This document shows, one piece after another, positions 27,783-35,013 of a stretch of 64,000 nucleotides of DNA. The translations under genes and the position numbers were made by a program. Where the stretch lies: assembly GCF_030817275.1 (NCBI RefSeq), contig NZ_JAUSZD010000002.1:2108001-2172000 (forward strand), in the 5' to 3' direction. How positions within the stretch are numbered: position 1 is the first letter of the stretch; each line of letters starts with the position of its first letter. The notes below the pieces were generated by a model. It was given only the letters and a program-made list of their open reading frames with translations. It made no database searches and was not told the DNA's origin. This DNA is from Paenibacillus sp. V4I7. GTDB lineage: Bacteria > Bacillota > Bacilli > Paenibacillales > NBRC-103111.

Positions 27783-28586
27783 GTGATGAAACTATTTGTT
27801 ATTCATAGATTCCAAGACAACCAAAAAGCGAAGAAAATAATAAAACAAATCTCAAAGGAATTTCATTTGCAAATAGAACCGATTTTTTTATATAGTTATC
27901 GTATGGAGCAATGGAAAGAAAAAGCTGAAAAAGCAATATATCAATCAGAAGCTGTTATTATTTTCAATCCATTATATAGTAGGGAATCCGAAAATGTTCA
28001 ATGGGAAATTGAAAAGGCACATGAAGCCAGAAAAGAAATCATTGAACTTAATAATACTGACAACTCAGATTCAATCTCAAAATTAATATTAATTTATAAT
28101 ATGAAAGAAGAATTTGAAACTTGTTTTTCATCTGATTCTAATGATGTTATGGATCTGTATAAAATAATGATCCAATCATCAGAGCAGTTAATACTACGAA
28201 GACAAACTACAAATGCCTTCTTTATTACAGTAATAGGTAGTTTACTCGCCATTGCTTCTCTATTGGTCACTACAGGTGCATTAAATGGTAATTCATTAGG
28301 CTTATTATATGGATTTTCCGTAATTGGATTACTTCTTTGTAATTCATGGAGAAATTTAATTGATAATTATGGGAAGCTTAACAAAGCTAAATTTGACGTT
28401 ATCTTGCGTTTAGAAAAGAATTTAAGTTCCCAAATTTACTCAGCAGAATGGATTGCTCTCGGAAAAGGTATGAGAAGCGAAAAATATAAGTCATTTACTT
28501 CCACAGAAAAAAATGTTCCGCTTTTTTTTGGTGTGTTAATAACTGTATTAACAATTGCAATAACAGTGTGGCTAATAGTAAAGTAA
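27783..28586 (+). CDS. TIR-like domain fused to a RipA-like membrane domain, putative effector
   Basis: This 267-residue protein appears to have two parts. Residues 3-90 look TIR-like: KLFVIHRF, WKEKAEKAIYQSEAVIIFNP and VQWEIEKA, with a Glu at the catalytic position. Residues 124-267 resemble the RipA-family membrane domain, with LRRQTTN (138-144), the pattern W-x-NLI-x3-Y-x2-LN-x-AKF (189-204) and AEWIALGKG (221-229). Hydrophobic helices lie near 145-166, 172-190 and 245-266. GTG 27783 or ATG 27786 both fit GGAG at 27771. With the upstream TIR protein it suggests a signal-producing sensor and a membrane-disrupting effector. The composition is AT-richer than the integrase gene, as for acquired cargo. 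Domain calls are from memory of the families. Confidence 0.7.
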   Translation: MMKLFVIHRFQDNQKAKKIIKQISKEFHLQIEPIFLYSYRMEQWKEKAEKAIYQSEAVIIFNPLYSRESENVQWEIEKAHEARKEIIELNNTDNSDSISKLILIYNMKEEFETCFSSDSNDVMDLYKIMIQSSEQLILRRQTTNAFFITVIGSLLAIASLLVTTGALNGNSLGLLYGFSVIGLLLCNSWRNLIDNYGKLNKAKFDVILRLEKNLSSQIYSAEWIALGKGMRSEKYKSFTSTEKNVPLFFGVLITVLTIAITVWLIVK

Positions 28587-28634
28587 GTGTTAATCATGCT
28601 ACGAGTGGCTATTCGGCAAATTTACATTATTAAG

Positions 28635-28664
28635 AAACCGCGGTTCTATAATGCGGTTTTTTTT
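28635..28664 (+). terminator. Terminator after the TIR module
   Basis: AAACCGC pairs with GCGGTTT, followed by a run of T. It isolates the two-gene module from the next gene. I see nothing else definite between here and 28980. Confidence 0.75.
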
Positions 28665-29024
28665 GTTATCACCTATAAAAATGACACCATGACAATGTTA
28701 CACAATTGATCATGTAATGAAACAATATCACGGTAGTGTGAAGCCTTATACAGCAAGCGTTCCGCGGAATCATATCATATAATTGGGCAAAATGGAGTAA
28801 CTTGGGTCAGAGTAGTCAATCCCTTGTCCAGTGCGGGTTACAGCCGTTACCAGTGATTTTCAGTTACTCGAAAAATACAGTAACCTCTGTTCAATGAAAA
28901 TAAAGTTTTAGATCACAGGGTTGGCGTTGAACTAACGGGCAGTTTAGTTACAATATGTGGTAACATATGGATAAAGCTTAGGGGAGGCGTTTAAACTTGA
29001 AATTAGCTAAACTATCTCTTATAA

Positions 29025-29588
29025 GTGGACTCATTGGTGGTGGTGATAGGTGTGAAAAGCATATGCTATGTTGTTTTGCCTGATAATTTGTTCTTAGATG
29101 ATAATTCGGTTTATACATTTGTAAAAAATCATATTATTAATTACTATTCCGAGTTAGAAGTTGAGCCGTACAAAAAGTTCTTTTCTGAAAAAGAAACTTT
29201 AGAAATTGCAAAACGAAAAGGATTTAGTAATTTATTTGATTTTGAAGAACACCTAAAAAATCATAAAAATGATGATGGAATAGAGAATGGATTATACTAC
29301 TGGATTACCACGTTTAATGAACAACGGCGTTGGGACGGCTTTCGGATTGATGGCGTTAAAAAAGGATATGATTTAATAAATGAAGTATTACCATATTCTG
29401 TAGTTACTCCAGATGGTATTTGGCATTCTGAGAGGGACTATGGATACAAACCAATTTTAGATTTTAATAACGGTTTTAAGCAACATCCAGACAACATTGA
29501 GCCCAGAAAAAAGTGGATAGAATATATAGATAGCTTTTTTAAAGAGTATAAAGGTAAAAACTTTGCTATTTTATTTGTCCATTCATAG
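29025..29588 (+). CDS. Hypothetical protein of the element
   Basis: The open frame codes for up to 187 residues of unknown function. Its C-terminal half contains RRWDGFRIDG, LPYSVVTPDGIWHSERD and NIEPRKKWIEYI. The TPDGxWH pattern recalls uncharacterised phage-associated proteins, but I cannot name a family. The start is uncertain: GTG 29025, TTG 29034 and GTG 29052 are in frame and none has a good ribosome site. The best site, AGGGGAGG near 28980, serves a TTG at 28997 in another frame. That frame yields a 27-residue peptide ending at 29080, so a leader peptide or a frameshift is possible. Base composition is AT-rich like the TIR module. Confidence 0.6.
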   Translation: MDSLVVVIGVKSICYVVLPDNLFLDDNSVYTFVKNHIINYYSELEVEPYKKFFSEKETLEIAKRKGFSNLFDFEEHLKNHKNDDGIENGLYYWITTFNEQRRWDGFRIDGVKKGYDLINEVLPYSVVTPDGIWHSERDYGYKPILDFNNGFKQHPDNIEPRKKWIEYIDSFFKEYKGKNFAILFVHS

Positions 29589-29761
29589 GCATGAATTAAT
29601 TAAGCCAGACTGTGTAAAAAAATGAAAAGGCAATCTGCACTATAATTAAAGATAGAAATCTAATGTATTCCTTTTGAATAAGCGGCACGCATCTTCTAAC
29701 ACTATATTCACGCATCAGGCATTCGATAGTTCATTACGCTAACGGTGAACGATAGTTCAAC

Positions 29762-29792
29762 AACCGCTCCACCCAAAGGGCGGTTTTTTTTG
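29762..29792 (+). terminator. Terminator in the left-centre of the element
   Basis: AACCGCTCC pairs with GGGCGGTT and is followed by eight T. It is the end of a plus-strand transcript, most likely of the hypothetical gene ending at 29588. No gene is seen from 29589 to 29998. Confidence 0.65.
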
Positions 29793-29913
29793 CCCATATC
29801 CTTTATTGCGGTGAAGTGTAAGAGTGAATTTAGGGAGTTTATTCAGAGCTTAGTAGAATGTGCGGTAGCGGGGAAAAACGACTTTTTTCGATCCAGACCC
29901 GCGGGGGGTATAC

Positions 29914-29977
29914 AAAAAGGGCTTGGCAAATATGACCAATGATTTGACATCACTGAACAACTATTGCCAAGCCCTTT
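29914..29977 (-). terminator. Terminator of the minus-strand phage block
   Basis: A perfect 14-bp stem (29916-29929 with 29964-29977, containing GGGCTTGGCAA and its complement) has a 34-base loop. The A-run at 29914-29918 gives a T-run on the minus strand. It closes the leftward operon that begins with the capsid gene. Confidence 0.7.
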
Positions 29978-29998
29978 GCACGATGAATGAAACGATTG

Positions 29999-30115
29999 TC
30001 ACCAACACCTTACATATACTGTCTCGTGTCCTTGAAAGATGATGAACAATACCATGCCCACCCTGTACCACACATGTTCAATGTGATGCTCAATGATTGA
30101 TACAACATCTATCAT
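29999..30115 (-). CDS. Possible tiny membrane protein
   Basis: This is a 38-residue open frame, MIDVVSIIEHHIEHV then a hydrophobic segment (VGMVLFIIF) and a short tail. It lies downstream of two overlapping small genes and just before the operon terminator. The ribosome site is weak, so this call is tentative. Confidence 0.3.
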   Translation of the reverse strand: MIDVVSIIEHHIEHVWYRVGMVLFIIFQGHETVYVRCW

Positions 30116-30149
30116 ACACAATCAACATACCACTTATGCCACCTATGAC

Positions 30150-30290
30150 CTACGACCTATCACGTAGTACCTTATCTACTGCCTTACATATAGCCTGTCT
30201 ATGCAACCTATCGTCCCAGTCCATAGCGATACATGTCAGCAGGGACACCATCGTTATAAGCCAAGCAATGACCACACACGCCCCTACCAT
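30150..30290 (-). CDS. Tiny membrane protein of the phage block
   Basis: This 46-residue protein has one N-terminal transmembrane helix (about 4-23, ACVVIAWLITMVSLLTCIAM) and a charged C-terminus (DWDDRLHRQAICKAVDKVLR). ATG at 30290 is preceded by GAAGGA and overlaps the end of the upstream small gene by 7 bases, indicating coupled translation. Phage blocks often carry such small membrane proteins (holin-like or superinfection functions). Function here is unknown. Confidence 0.45.
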   Translation of the reverse strand: MVGACVVIAWLITMVSLLTCIAMDWDDRLHRQAICKAVDKVLRDRS

Positions 30291-30385
30291 CCTGTATTTA
30301 TTCCTTCTGCATCATCGTACTGTTCATGCTCATGCTCATGTTCGTCTTCTTGATCCCGATCATGTATATCGTAATAGTTAATCAT
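30284..30385 (-). CDS. Tiny acidic, His/Glu-rich protein
   Basis: This 33-residue protein starts MINYYDIHDRDQEDEHEHEHEQ. Its ATG overlaps the stop of the upstream HTH gene (ATGA), a typical coupling arrangement. The EHEHEHE tract could bind metal. It overlaps the next small membrane protein gene. I recognise no family. Confidence 0.45.
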   Translation of the reverse strand: MINYYDIHDRDQEDEHEHEHEQYDDAEGINTGW

Positions 30386-30588
30386 TGCCCCGCACCATTC
30401 CAATCCCAAGCCATTGCATTCTTGCGTGTCTTGCGTCTTGCAATATTACTAACGTGTCCCTGAGTGATCCCGAACTCATATGCAAGCTTGGTATTCATTT
30501 CACCCCTATGAGTGCGTATATAAATTTCTCTGACTTGTTCGTCTGTTAGTCTTGCGTTTCCGTGATACCCTTCTAATTTTGCTATCAT
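30382..30588 (-). CDS. Small helix-turn-helix DNA-binding protein
   Basis: This 68-residue protein carries one HTH: ARLTDEQVREIYIRTHRG, then KLAYEFGITQGHVSNIARRKT. This is the type found alone or joined to HNH endonucleases in phages. ATG at 30588 is chosen because AAGGAG lies 9 bases upstream; the longer frame starting at 30609 has no site. It follows the head-tail connector gene in the leftward block and its stop overlaps the next small gene. It is probably a phage regulator. Confidence 0.7.
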   Translation of the reverse strand: MIAKLEGYHGNARLTDEQVREIYIRTHRGEMNTKLAYEFGITQGHVSNIARRKTRKNAMAWDWNGAGQ

Positions 30589-30629
30589 TTTTAATTGCTC
30601 CTTCTGCATGACTAAAATTGTTTTGGTAA

Positions 30630-30660
30630 AAATAAAAGGACCACCCCGAAGGATGACCCC
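30630..30660 (-). terminator. TTCG-loop hairpin after the connector gene
   Basis: On the minus strand GGGTCATCC-TTCG-GGGTGGTCC is followed by TTTTATTTT. Three G-U pairs are needed. It closely resembles the hairpins at 31122 and 32437. Confidence 0.6.
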
Positions 30661-30663
30661 TAT

Positions 30664-30948
30664 TTATAGCAAGTTGATCGAATGTGAATCAAGTAAATTC
30701 TTGATCACGAAACCAACCTTGTCATGTTCAACTTGTACCATACGATTATCATACATCTCATTGGAGAGAATAAATAATGCAATGGTCAAGTCTTCGAACG
30801 CGTCTAGTTCATCGATTTTCTTGCCCGTGTAGCTAGAGAGGAATGACTTTACACCCATCAAAATAGCTTGGAACAGGGAATTATCAATGTTGTGGTAGAC
30901 GTTCGCATATGTTTTCAGATCGTTGACAGTGACTTGACTAATTAACAT
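30664..30948 (-). CDS. Phage head-tail connector (gp6-like)
   Basis: This 94-residue protein resembles small gp6/YqbG-type connector proteins, which join the portal ring to the tail. It begins MLISQVTVNDLKTYANVYHN, has the characteristic helix with FLSSYTGKKIDEL, and then DLTIALFILSNEMYDNRMV. It is placed two genes downstream of the major capsid gene, as in HK97-like phages. The ATG follows 6 bases after the stop of the small upstream gene. Confidence 0.75.
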   Translation of the reverse strand: MLISQVTVNDLKTYANVYHNIDNSLFQAILMGVKSFLSSYTGKKIDELDAFEDLTIALFILSNEMYDNRMVQVEHDKVGFVIKNLLDSHSINLL

Positions 30949-30954
30949 CAGGAG

Positions 30955-31101
30955 TCACCGACTTGCTTTTGCTCTTAACTCAATATCATTGGGATTGAGT
31001 CGTACAAGATCATTGACCTGTTTGTCTGTCAGATCATGGACAGATTTTGCATCGAATTTGCCGAAGTTTGTAATAATAGTTCGTAGAAATTTTACTTGCA
31101 T
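30955..31101 (-). CDS. Small phage protein between capsid and connector
   Basis: This 48-residue protein starts MQVKFLRTIITNFGKFDAKS, continues HDLTDKQVNDLVRLNPNDI and ends AKASR. AAAGGAGT lies 9 bases upstream of the ATG. Small proteins at this position in phage head operons are common. The LTDKQVNDLVRLNP segment may fold as a short helix pair like Rho-N/HeH motifs. Function is unknown. Confidence 0.6.
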   Translation of the reverse strand: MQVKFLRTIITNFGKFDAKSVHDLTDKQVNDLVRLNPNDIELRAKASR

Positions 31102-31121
31102 GTGTCTACTCCTTTTAGAAA

Positions 31122-31149
31122 ATAAAGAGCCACCCCAGAAGAGTGACCC
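31122..31149 (-). terminator. TTCT-loop hairpin after the capsid gene
   Basis: On the minus strand GGGTCACTC-TTCT-GGGGTGGCTC is followed by TTTATTTT. It may end or attenuate capsid transcription, since the next gene starts 20 bases later. Confidence 0.55.
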
Positions 31150-31157
31150 TGTGTTGA

Positions 31158-32321
31158 TTACTTACCAACAAGCACAGCAAACTTGGACGGATCACCAACA
31201 ACGCTGTCAAGTTCTTGGAAAGTCACGATACCAGTTTGGTAGGAAGCCGCATAAGCTTCTTTCATAACTTGAACCTGTACACCAGTTGTCAATTTAACGT
31301 CAAGACCAGAGAAGTCACCGTAGTACACGCCACGGGCACCGACAGCCAATGTTGCAGGCATTTGCTCGGACAACATAACAGGCTTACCGAACAAGCGAAG
31401 ACCGCCATCCTCAGCAATACCGCTATCGTCACCATTGATCAGAAGCTGACCAGATGCACCAGTCAATGAACGGATCGCAGTCCATACTTGTGGGGACATT
31501 AACCATTCACATTTAGCTTGGTGAACTTGTGGAACTTTCATTTGAAGACCAATCAAGTCAGTCACGTTCTTGGCATCGATCACAGCCGTTGTGCCGTTTG
31601 TGGAAGTTGCCGATACAGTAACGCCACTCTTCAAGCCTTTCAGCTTCGTGCCAACCTCTTGAATCAATTCCTTCTCTAGGAACAATGCAAGGGATAGACC
31701 GATTTGACGAATGATCACGGACACAACGTCAATGTCAGCACGATTGATCAAGGAGTTGGACACCTTTGTCAAAGAACCGATAATGAAGTTTTGCAATTTC
31801 GGCCCAGTGAATTGACCGCCCGTGTCAGCTACTGGCGTACCTTCTGTCACGTACTCAAATACGTGTGCAGTGTAATCGTAAGCAGGAAGTTGCAGATCAC
31901 CAGATACATTCCAGATCGTAGCTTTTGCCACAATTGGAGATACTTGTTTTGCCACTTCAACAACACGTTGAGCGATGGACAAGGGGATTACCACGCCATT
32001 ACTACCCGCTGTCAAGGCACGACCCTCAACCGCGTCTGCTTTGTTTTTCTTGACTAGTTCAAGAAATGCCGTTTCATCCAGTTTGCGTTGCTCTAGTTCT
32101 TGCTTCTCATTCAATGGAATCATTTTTGTCATATCTCCTTCGCGGTATCGTTTTTCTGCGTCTAGTTGTTCGTCAATGGATGCGATTTCCTTGCGGTTAT
32201 CTTCAATGCGTTTTTGATCGATAGCGGACATATTGCGTTTCTCGTACTTAGCCGTGTTTACAATTCGTTCCATCTGATCGATCAGATCATTGCGTTTTTC
32301 AACAAGTGCTTTTTCGTTCAA
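31158..32321 (-). CDS. HK97-fold major capsid protein
   Basis: This 387-residue protein forms phage shells. Residues 1-100 are a charged helical delta domain (scaffold) with coiled-coil character. The mature region begins around EGRALTAGSNGVVIP, the expected protease site. The typical phage capsid segments LQNFIIGSLTKVSNSLI, ECEWL-type E-loop/spine residues and LFGKPVMLSEQMP follow. TTG at 32321 has GGAGGT 7 bases upstream. No prohead protease, portal or terminase gene precedes it, which is unusual. Confidence 0.9.
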   Translation of the reverse strand: MNEKALVEKRNDLIDQMERIVNTAKYEKRNMSAIDQKRIEDNRKEIASIDEQLDAEKRYREGDMTKMIPLNEKQELEQRKLDETAFLELVKKNKADAVEGRALTAGSNGVVIPLSIAQRVVEVAKQVSPIVAKATIWNVSGDLQLPAYDYTAHVFEYVTEGTPVADTGGQFTGPKLQNFIIGSLTKVSNSLINRADIDVVSVIIRQIGLSLALFLEKELIQEVGTKLKGLKSGVTVSATSTNGTTAVIDAKNVTDLIGLQMKVPQVHQAKCEWLMSPQVWTAIRSLTGASGQLLINGDDSGIAEDGGLRLFGKPVMLSEQMPATLAVGARGVYYGDFSGLDVKLTTGVQVQVMKEAYAASYQTGIVTFQELDSVVGDPSKFAVLVGK

Positions 32322-32339
32322 TGTGCTTACCTCCAGAAA

Positions 32340-33222
32340 TTGGGATTATTGTTCAGGACTCTCACCCTGTATGTGTTCGCTGTTAAATAGCCCTTGGAAC
32401 GTCAACCGCCCAGTTGAACGCCAAGAACCAGATGGAACGGCAAAAAGCCCACCCGCGAAGGTAGGCAACTTTACCCGATCCAGTGAACGTCCCTTGTCCG
32501 ATTGGGGTGGCTTCGATGCGGGAAACCTCTTCAAGGGACGTTCAATGCATGGGGTAAAATGTGAAATAACCCTTACCACCCGATGGCAAGGGCTAAACAC
32601 TTTTTGCTCAGTTATTTCATTCTTGCGGGAACTGAACCAGAAACCGCCTACACCGTTTTGTCAAAGGGATGGGAACGATGCTAAACCATCAACGAGTTTT
32701 GCTGAAACATGGGAACCCGTTTAACCATGTCTAGTTATCGTACTAGCCACGTAATCGAAAAGCGAACGAACTTCACCGACTGAGGGGCGAGGAAGGTCTA
32801 GTGCCAGAAGAACTGGCGTGTAAAGAAATTCGAAACAGAGACCTGTATCAGAAACCAACATCAATGCATCCACTTAAAACCTGCATATCCTGCTGACTCC
32901 ACATCTCAAGATCAATCGTACCGACTGAAAAGAAATACCATCCTCATGGGGGGCTTGGCAGTTCATCGGCTTGCTACTCAGGCAAGTCAGTCGACCAACT
33001 AAGACGAAGACAACCATTGCGTTCATTCTGTCCCAACGAGGACGACAACCGATAGTCACGAGGAAAACAACCAACCTGCTATAAGGAGGTGATTTTTCTC
33101 CCCTTTCTATGATTGGATTTGGTGGGAATTACTCCACACCCTACAAGACACCCAGAAGTGATGTCCTGTTAGCTGAGAGCAATTCTAAACCTCTTGCCCG
33201 CCATACATACGTTGGTGGGTGT
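32340..33222. other. Gene-free, hairpin-rich stretch upstream of the capsid gene
   Basis: About 880 bases contain no convincing gene on either strand. GAACGTCCCTTG (32485-32496) has its exact reverse complement at 32532-32543. TGAAATAAC (32562-32570) pairs with GTTATTTCA (32611-32619), and enclosed within it is the stem CCCTTACC/GGCAAGGG. GCCAG-TTCTT-CTGGC is a further hairpin at about 32812-32826. It could be a structured RNA or decayed phage genes. Confidence 0.45.
32437..32465 (-). terminator. TTCG hairpin upstream of the capsid gene
   Basis: On the minus strand GCCTACC-TTCGC-GGGTGGGC is followed by TTTTTG. It has the same design as the hairpins after the capsid and connector genes, implying that another leftward gene once ended here. 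Confidence 0.5.
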
Positions 33223-33417
33223 TTAGCTTGTTAACGAGTACCTGAAATTCCTGTTCCCGCTGTTCTCGAATGGCAATGAGATTGCCCGTCTTAGGAAATC
33301 TTTTGTATCAATGTTGGGATGATCTGCAAAGAATTGTCCAACGTACTCGCGATCTGCTTTATTCAAAATGCTGACACTGTAATTATTGATTTTGCATACT
33401 GCACTAGTTCTGTACAT
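33223..33417 (-). CDS. Small hypothetical protein, possible ribbon-helix-helix type
   Basis: This 64-residue protein starts at ATG 33417 with AGAAGG upstream. Residues 11-50 read NNYSVSILNKADREYVGQFF and later DTKDFLRRAISLPFE. A short strand followed by two helices resembles small DNA-binding or phage regulatory proteins, but no family is certain. It lies at the right edge of the leftward block, where an early regulator would be expected. Confidence 0.5.
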   Translation of the reverse strand: MYRTSAVCKINNYSVSILNKADREYVGQFFADHPNIDTKDFLRRAISLPFENSGNRNFRYSLTS

Positions 33418-33675
33418 AATTTTGACCTTCTCTCGTTTTGTTTTATTGGTTGAATCATTGTTTAAAAAAGGATGGGGGACAGCGAATCTGTACACCCCGA
33501 GCGTAAGACATAACACAAAGATTGGAGACAAGGGGAATGACAAGTTCATCCTTGTGCTATTAACCAGAAGGTTACCCAGTTTGGGCAGGATTGGGGCAAA
33601 AAGCTGAAAAAAGATTCTGTTACATTCTCTCTCTTGGAGTTTCCTGTTTTGTGATCCAAAATGTAATCGCTGCGT

Positions 33676-33868
33676 CCCGCTCTGGGCAAAGGATTGAGAC
33701 CCTTTTATATAGGGATTTACATAAAGTAAATATACTTTTAAAGAATATTAGAATATATAGAGAGACTATACAGAGGGACAGACAGCCCTATATAGAGCTT
33801 TGGCAAGAATAGTTCTTACTTTGTGTGCTTTCTGTAAACCATTGCCCCAATCCTTTGCCCAGAGCGGG
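33676..33868. repeat. 21-bp perfect inverted repeat around an AT-rich core
   Basis: CCCGCTCTGGGCAAAGGATTG (33676-33696, shown split as CCCGCTCTGGG and CAAAGGATTG) has its exact reverse complement at 33848-33868. The outward flanks also pair partly (GCTGCGT with ATACAGC). A second inverted pair, TATATAGGG (33706-33714) and CCCTATATA (33786-33794), lies inside. A related word, GGGCAGGATTGGGGCAA, occurs near 33579. The enclosed 151 bases are strongly AT-rich. An origin or divergent control region for the two phage blocks is plausible. The stretch 33418-34160 has no convincing gene. Confidence 0.65.
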
Positions 33869-33959
33869 ATACAGCCCTGCACATTTTTGTAACGCGGGGA
33901 AAAGTCTTTGTTCAGTATCGTGAAATTCTGGTCATATACATTCAAATGCATAAATATAC

Positions 33960-33986
33960 AGCCCTTTCCCATTGCGGAGAGGGCTT
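33960..33986 (+). terminator. Terminator in the control region
   Basis: AGCCCTTTCC pairs with GGAGAGGGCT around a short loop and is followed by TTTTT. No plus-strand gene ends just before it, so it may terminate a short untranslated RNA. Confidence 0.6.
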
Positions 33987-34160
33987 TTTCGTTGTCAATT
34001 ATTACCTATTTGTTCATTTGGGAGTTTGCTCTCTTTTTGATCCTTATACCTGTGTAGCCCAGTTTTAAAAATTCATATCGAGTTGACTGTGAAAATCTTG
34101 CGGCAAATTCCTTTGGTGAATAACGGGACAAAACACACAGACAAAGAGGAGAACAGGACA

Positions 34161-34886
34161 ATGACAATGACAAAGACATGCACGAAAATCGGGGAAGGTA
34201 AGGCGTTGAAGAGTTACCAGAAATCACTAAACCAAATTCACCGCGAAATCGAAAATGCACGAGCGGAAGCCCTGAGAGACCCACGCATCAATGAAGTGTC
34301 AAACGTCACCGTATTTGATGAGAAGGGATACCCCACGAACCCGCTGACAGATTTCATGACATACAAACGAAGCAATCAACAGGAAGGAACGCAACTGATC
34401 GATCCTGTACTACTCGCCAAGATCGATAAAATGTTTACCAAGTATCAACATCAATACAAGGTTCTTGGGCTTCATTATTCTGGCGGGTTCACTGTGGAAG
34501 AAATCGCGGTCGATGAAAAGACAACCAAAGGTCACATTTCACGCTCAATTTCCAGAGCAAAGCAACGTATGCAAAAGTATTTGTCAGAAGCTGAATACGA
34601 TTCCATTCGTTGGTATATCGGTGACAGGGAGCCAATCCAAGTAACTGCCCCTGTACCTGACGAAATGAAAAGACGCATTGCCGATTATAAGCTAATGAAA
34701 AAGTCCCTTGAAGCGGGCTTGCCACATACACCAATCAAGTTTAAAGAACGGGAATACGAAGGTGACAAATCAAAGTACATTAATTTCCAGTCAAAGCCGA
34801 TCGGTGACCCCATTCTTGGACTGCACCCACCAGAGAAGCACTTGCCAGTACCACAGCAGGAGGTGCACAACAATGACAGCTTTTGA
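34161..34886 (+). CDS. Sigma-70 region-4-like phage regulator
   Basis: This 241-residue protein has a central helix-turn-helix of sigma region-4 type (HQYKVLGLHYSGGFTVEEIA, then KTTKGHISRSISRAKQRMQKYL). Such proteins in phages act as late-gene activators or alternative sigma factors. The start ATG 34161 was chosen because AGAGGAG lies 9 bases upstream; the frame is open earlier without a site. The C-terminal third is Lys/Pro-rich and of unknown role. It heads a rightward block of four tightly packed genes and could control the head genes. Confidence 0.65.
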   Translation: MTMTKTCTKIGEGKALKSYQKSLNQIHREIENARAEALRDPRINEVSNVTVFDEKGYPTNPLTDFMTYKRSNQQEGTQLIDPVLLAKIDKMFTKYQHQYKVLGLHYSGGFTVEEIAVDEKTTKGHISRSISRAKQRMQKYLSEAEYDSIRWYIGDREPIQVTAPVPDEMKRRIADYKLMKKSLEAGLPHTPIKFKEREYEGDKSKYINFQSKPIGDPILGLHPPEKHLPVPQQEVHNNDSF

Positions 34887-35013
34887 CCACATCACGGACT
34901 CATATTTTAAAGATAAATTACTACGCGGGTTAATCGAATACAAACCAGAGGATTGGGTGGTATTGGAAGAACTTGACGAAAACACAAAACCAAAATACGG
35001 GGGTAAAAAATAG
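34873..35013 (+). CDS. Small acidic hypothetical protein
   Basis: This 46-residue protein starts MTAFDHITDSYFKDKLLRG, with CAGGAGGTG 8 bases upstream. It overlaps the previous gene by 14 bases and abuts the next. The central sequence EYKPEDWVVLEELDENTKPK is acidic. No family is recognised; spacing and ribosome site make it real. Confidence 0.55.
   Translation: MTAFDHITDSYFKDKLLRGLIEYKPEDWVVLEELDENTKPKYGGKK

Noticed and set aside
30097..30381. 94-codon plus-strand frame
   Set aside because: It is antisense to the overlapping small minus-strand genes, has no ribosome site and is Thr/His/Ser-rich in a way typical of shadow frames.
32346..32600. 84-codon minus-strand frame before the capsid gene
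   Set aside because: It spans a terminator-like hairpin and a 12-bp inverted repeat, lacks a ribosome site and has an unlikely composition.
32340..33222. Group I or group II intron upstream of the capsid gene
   Set aside because: An ACTAGAC word and many stems suggested a group I core, but the matching P7/S segment was not found. No group II domain V or GUGYG end is present.
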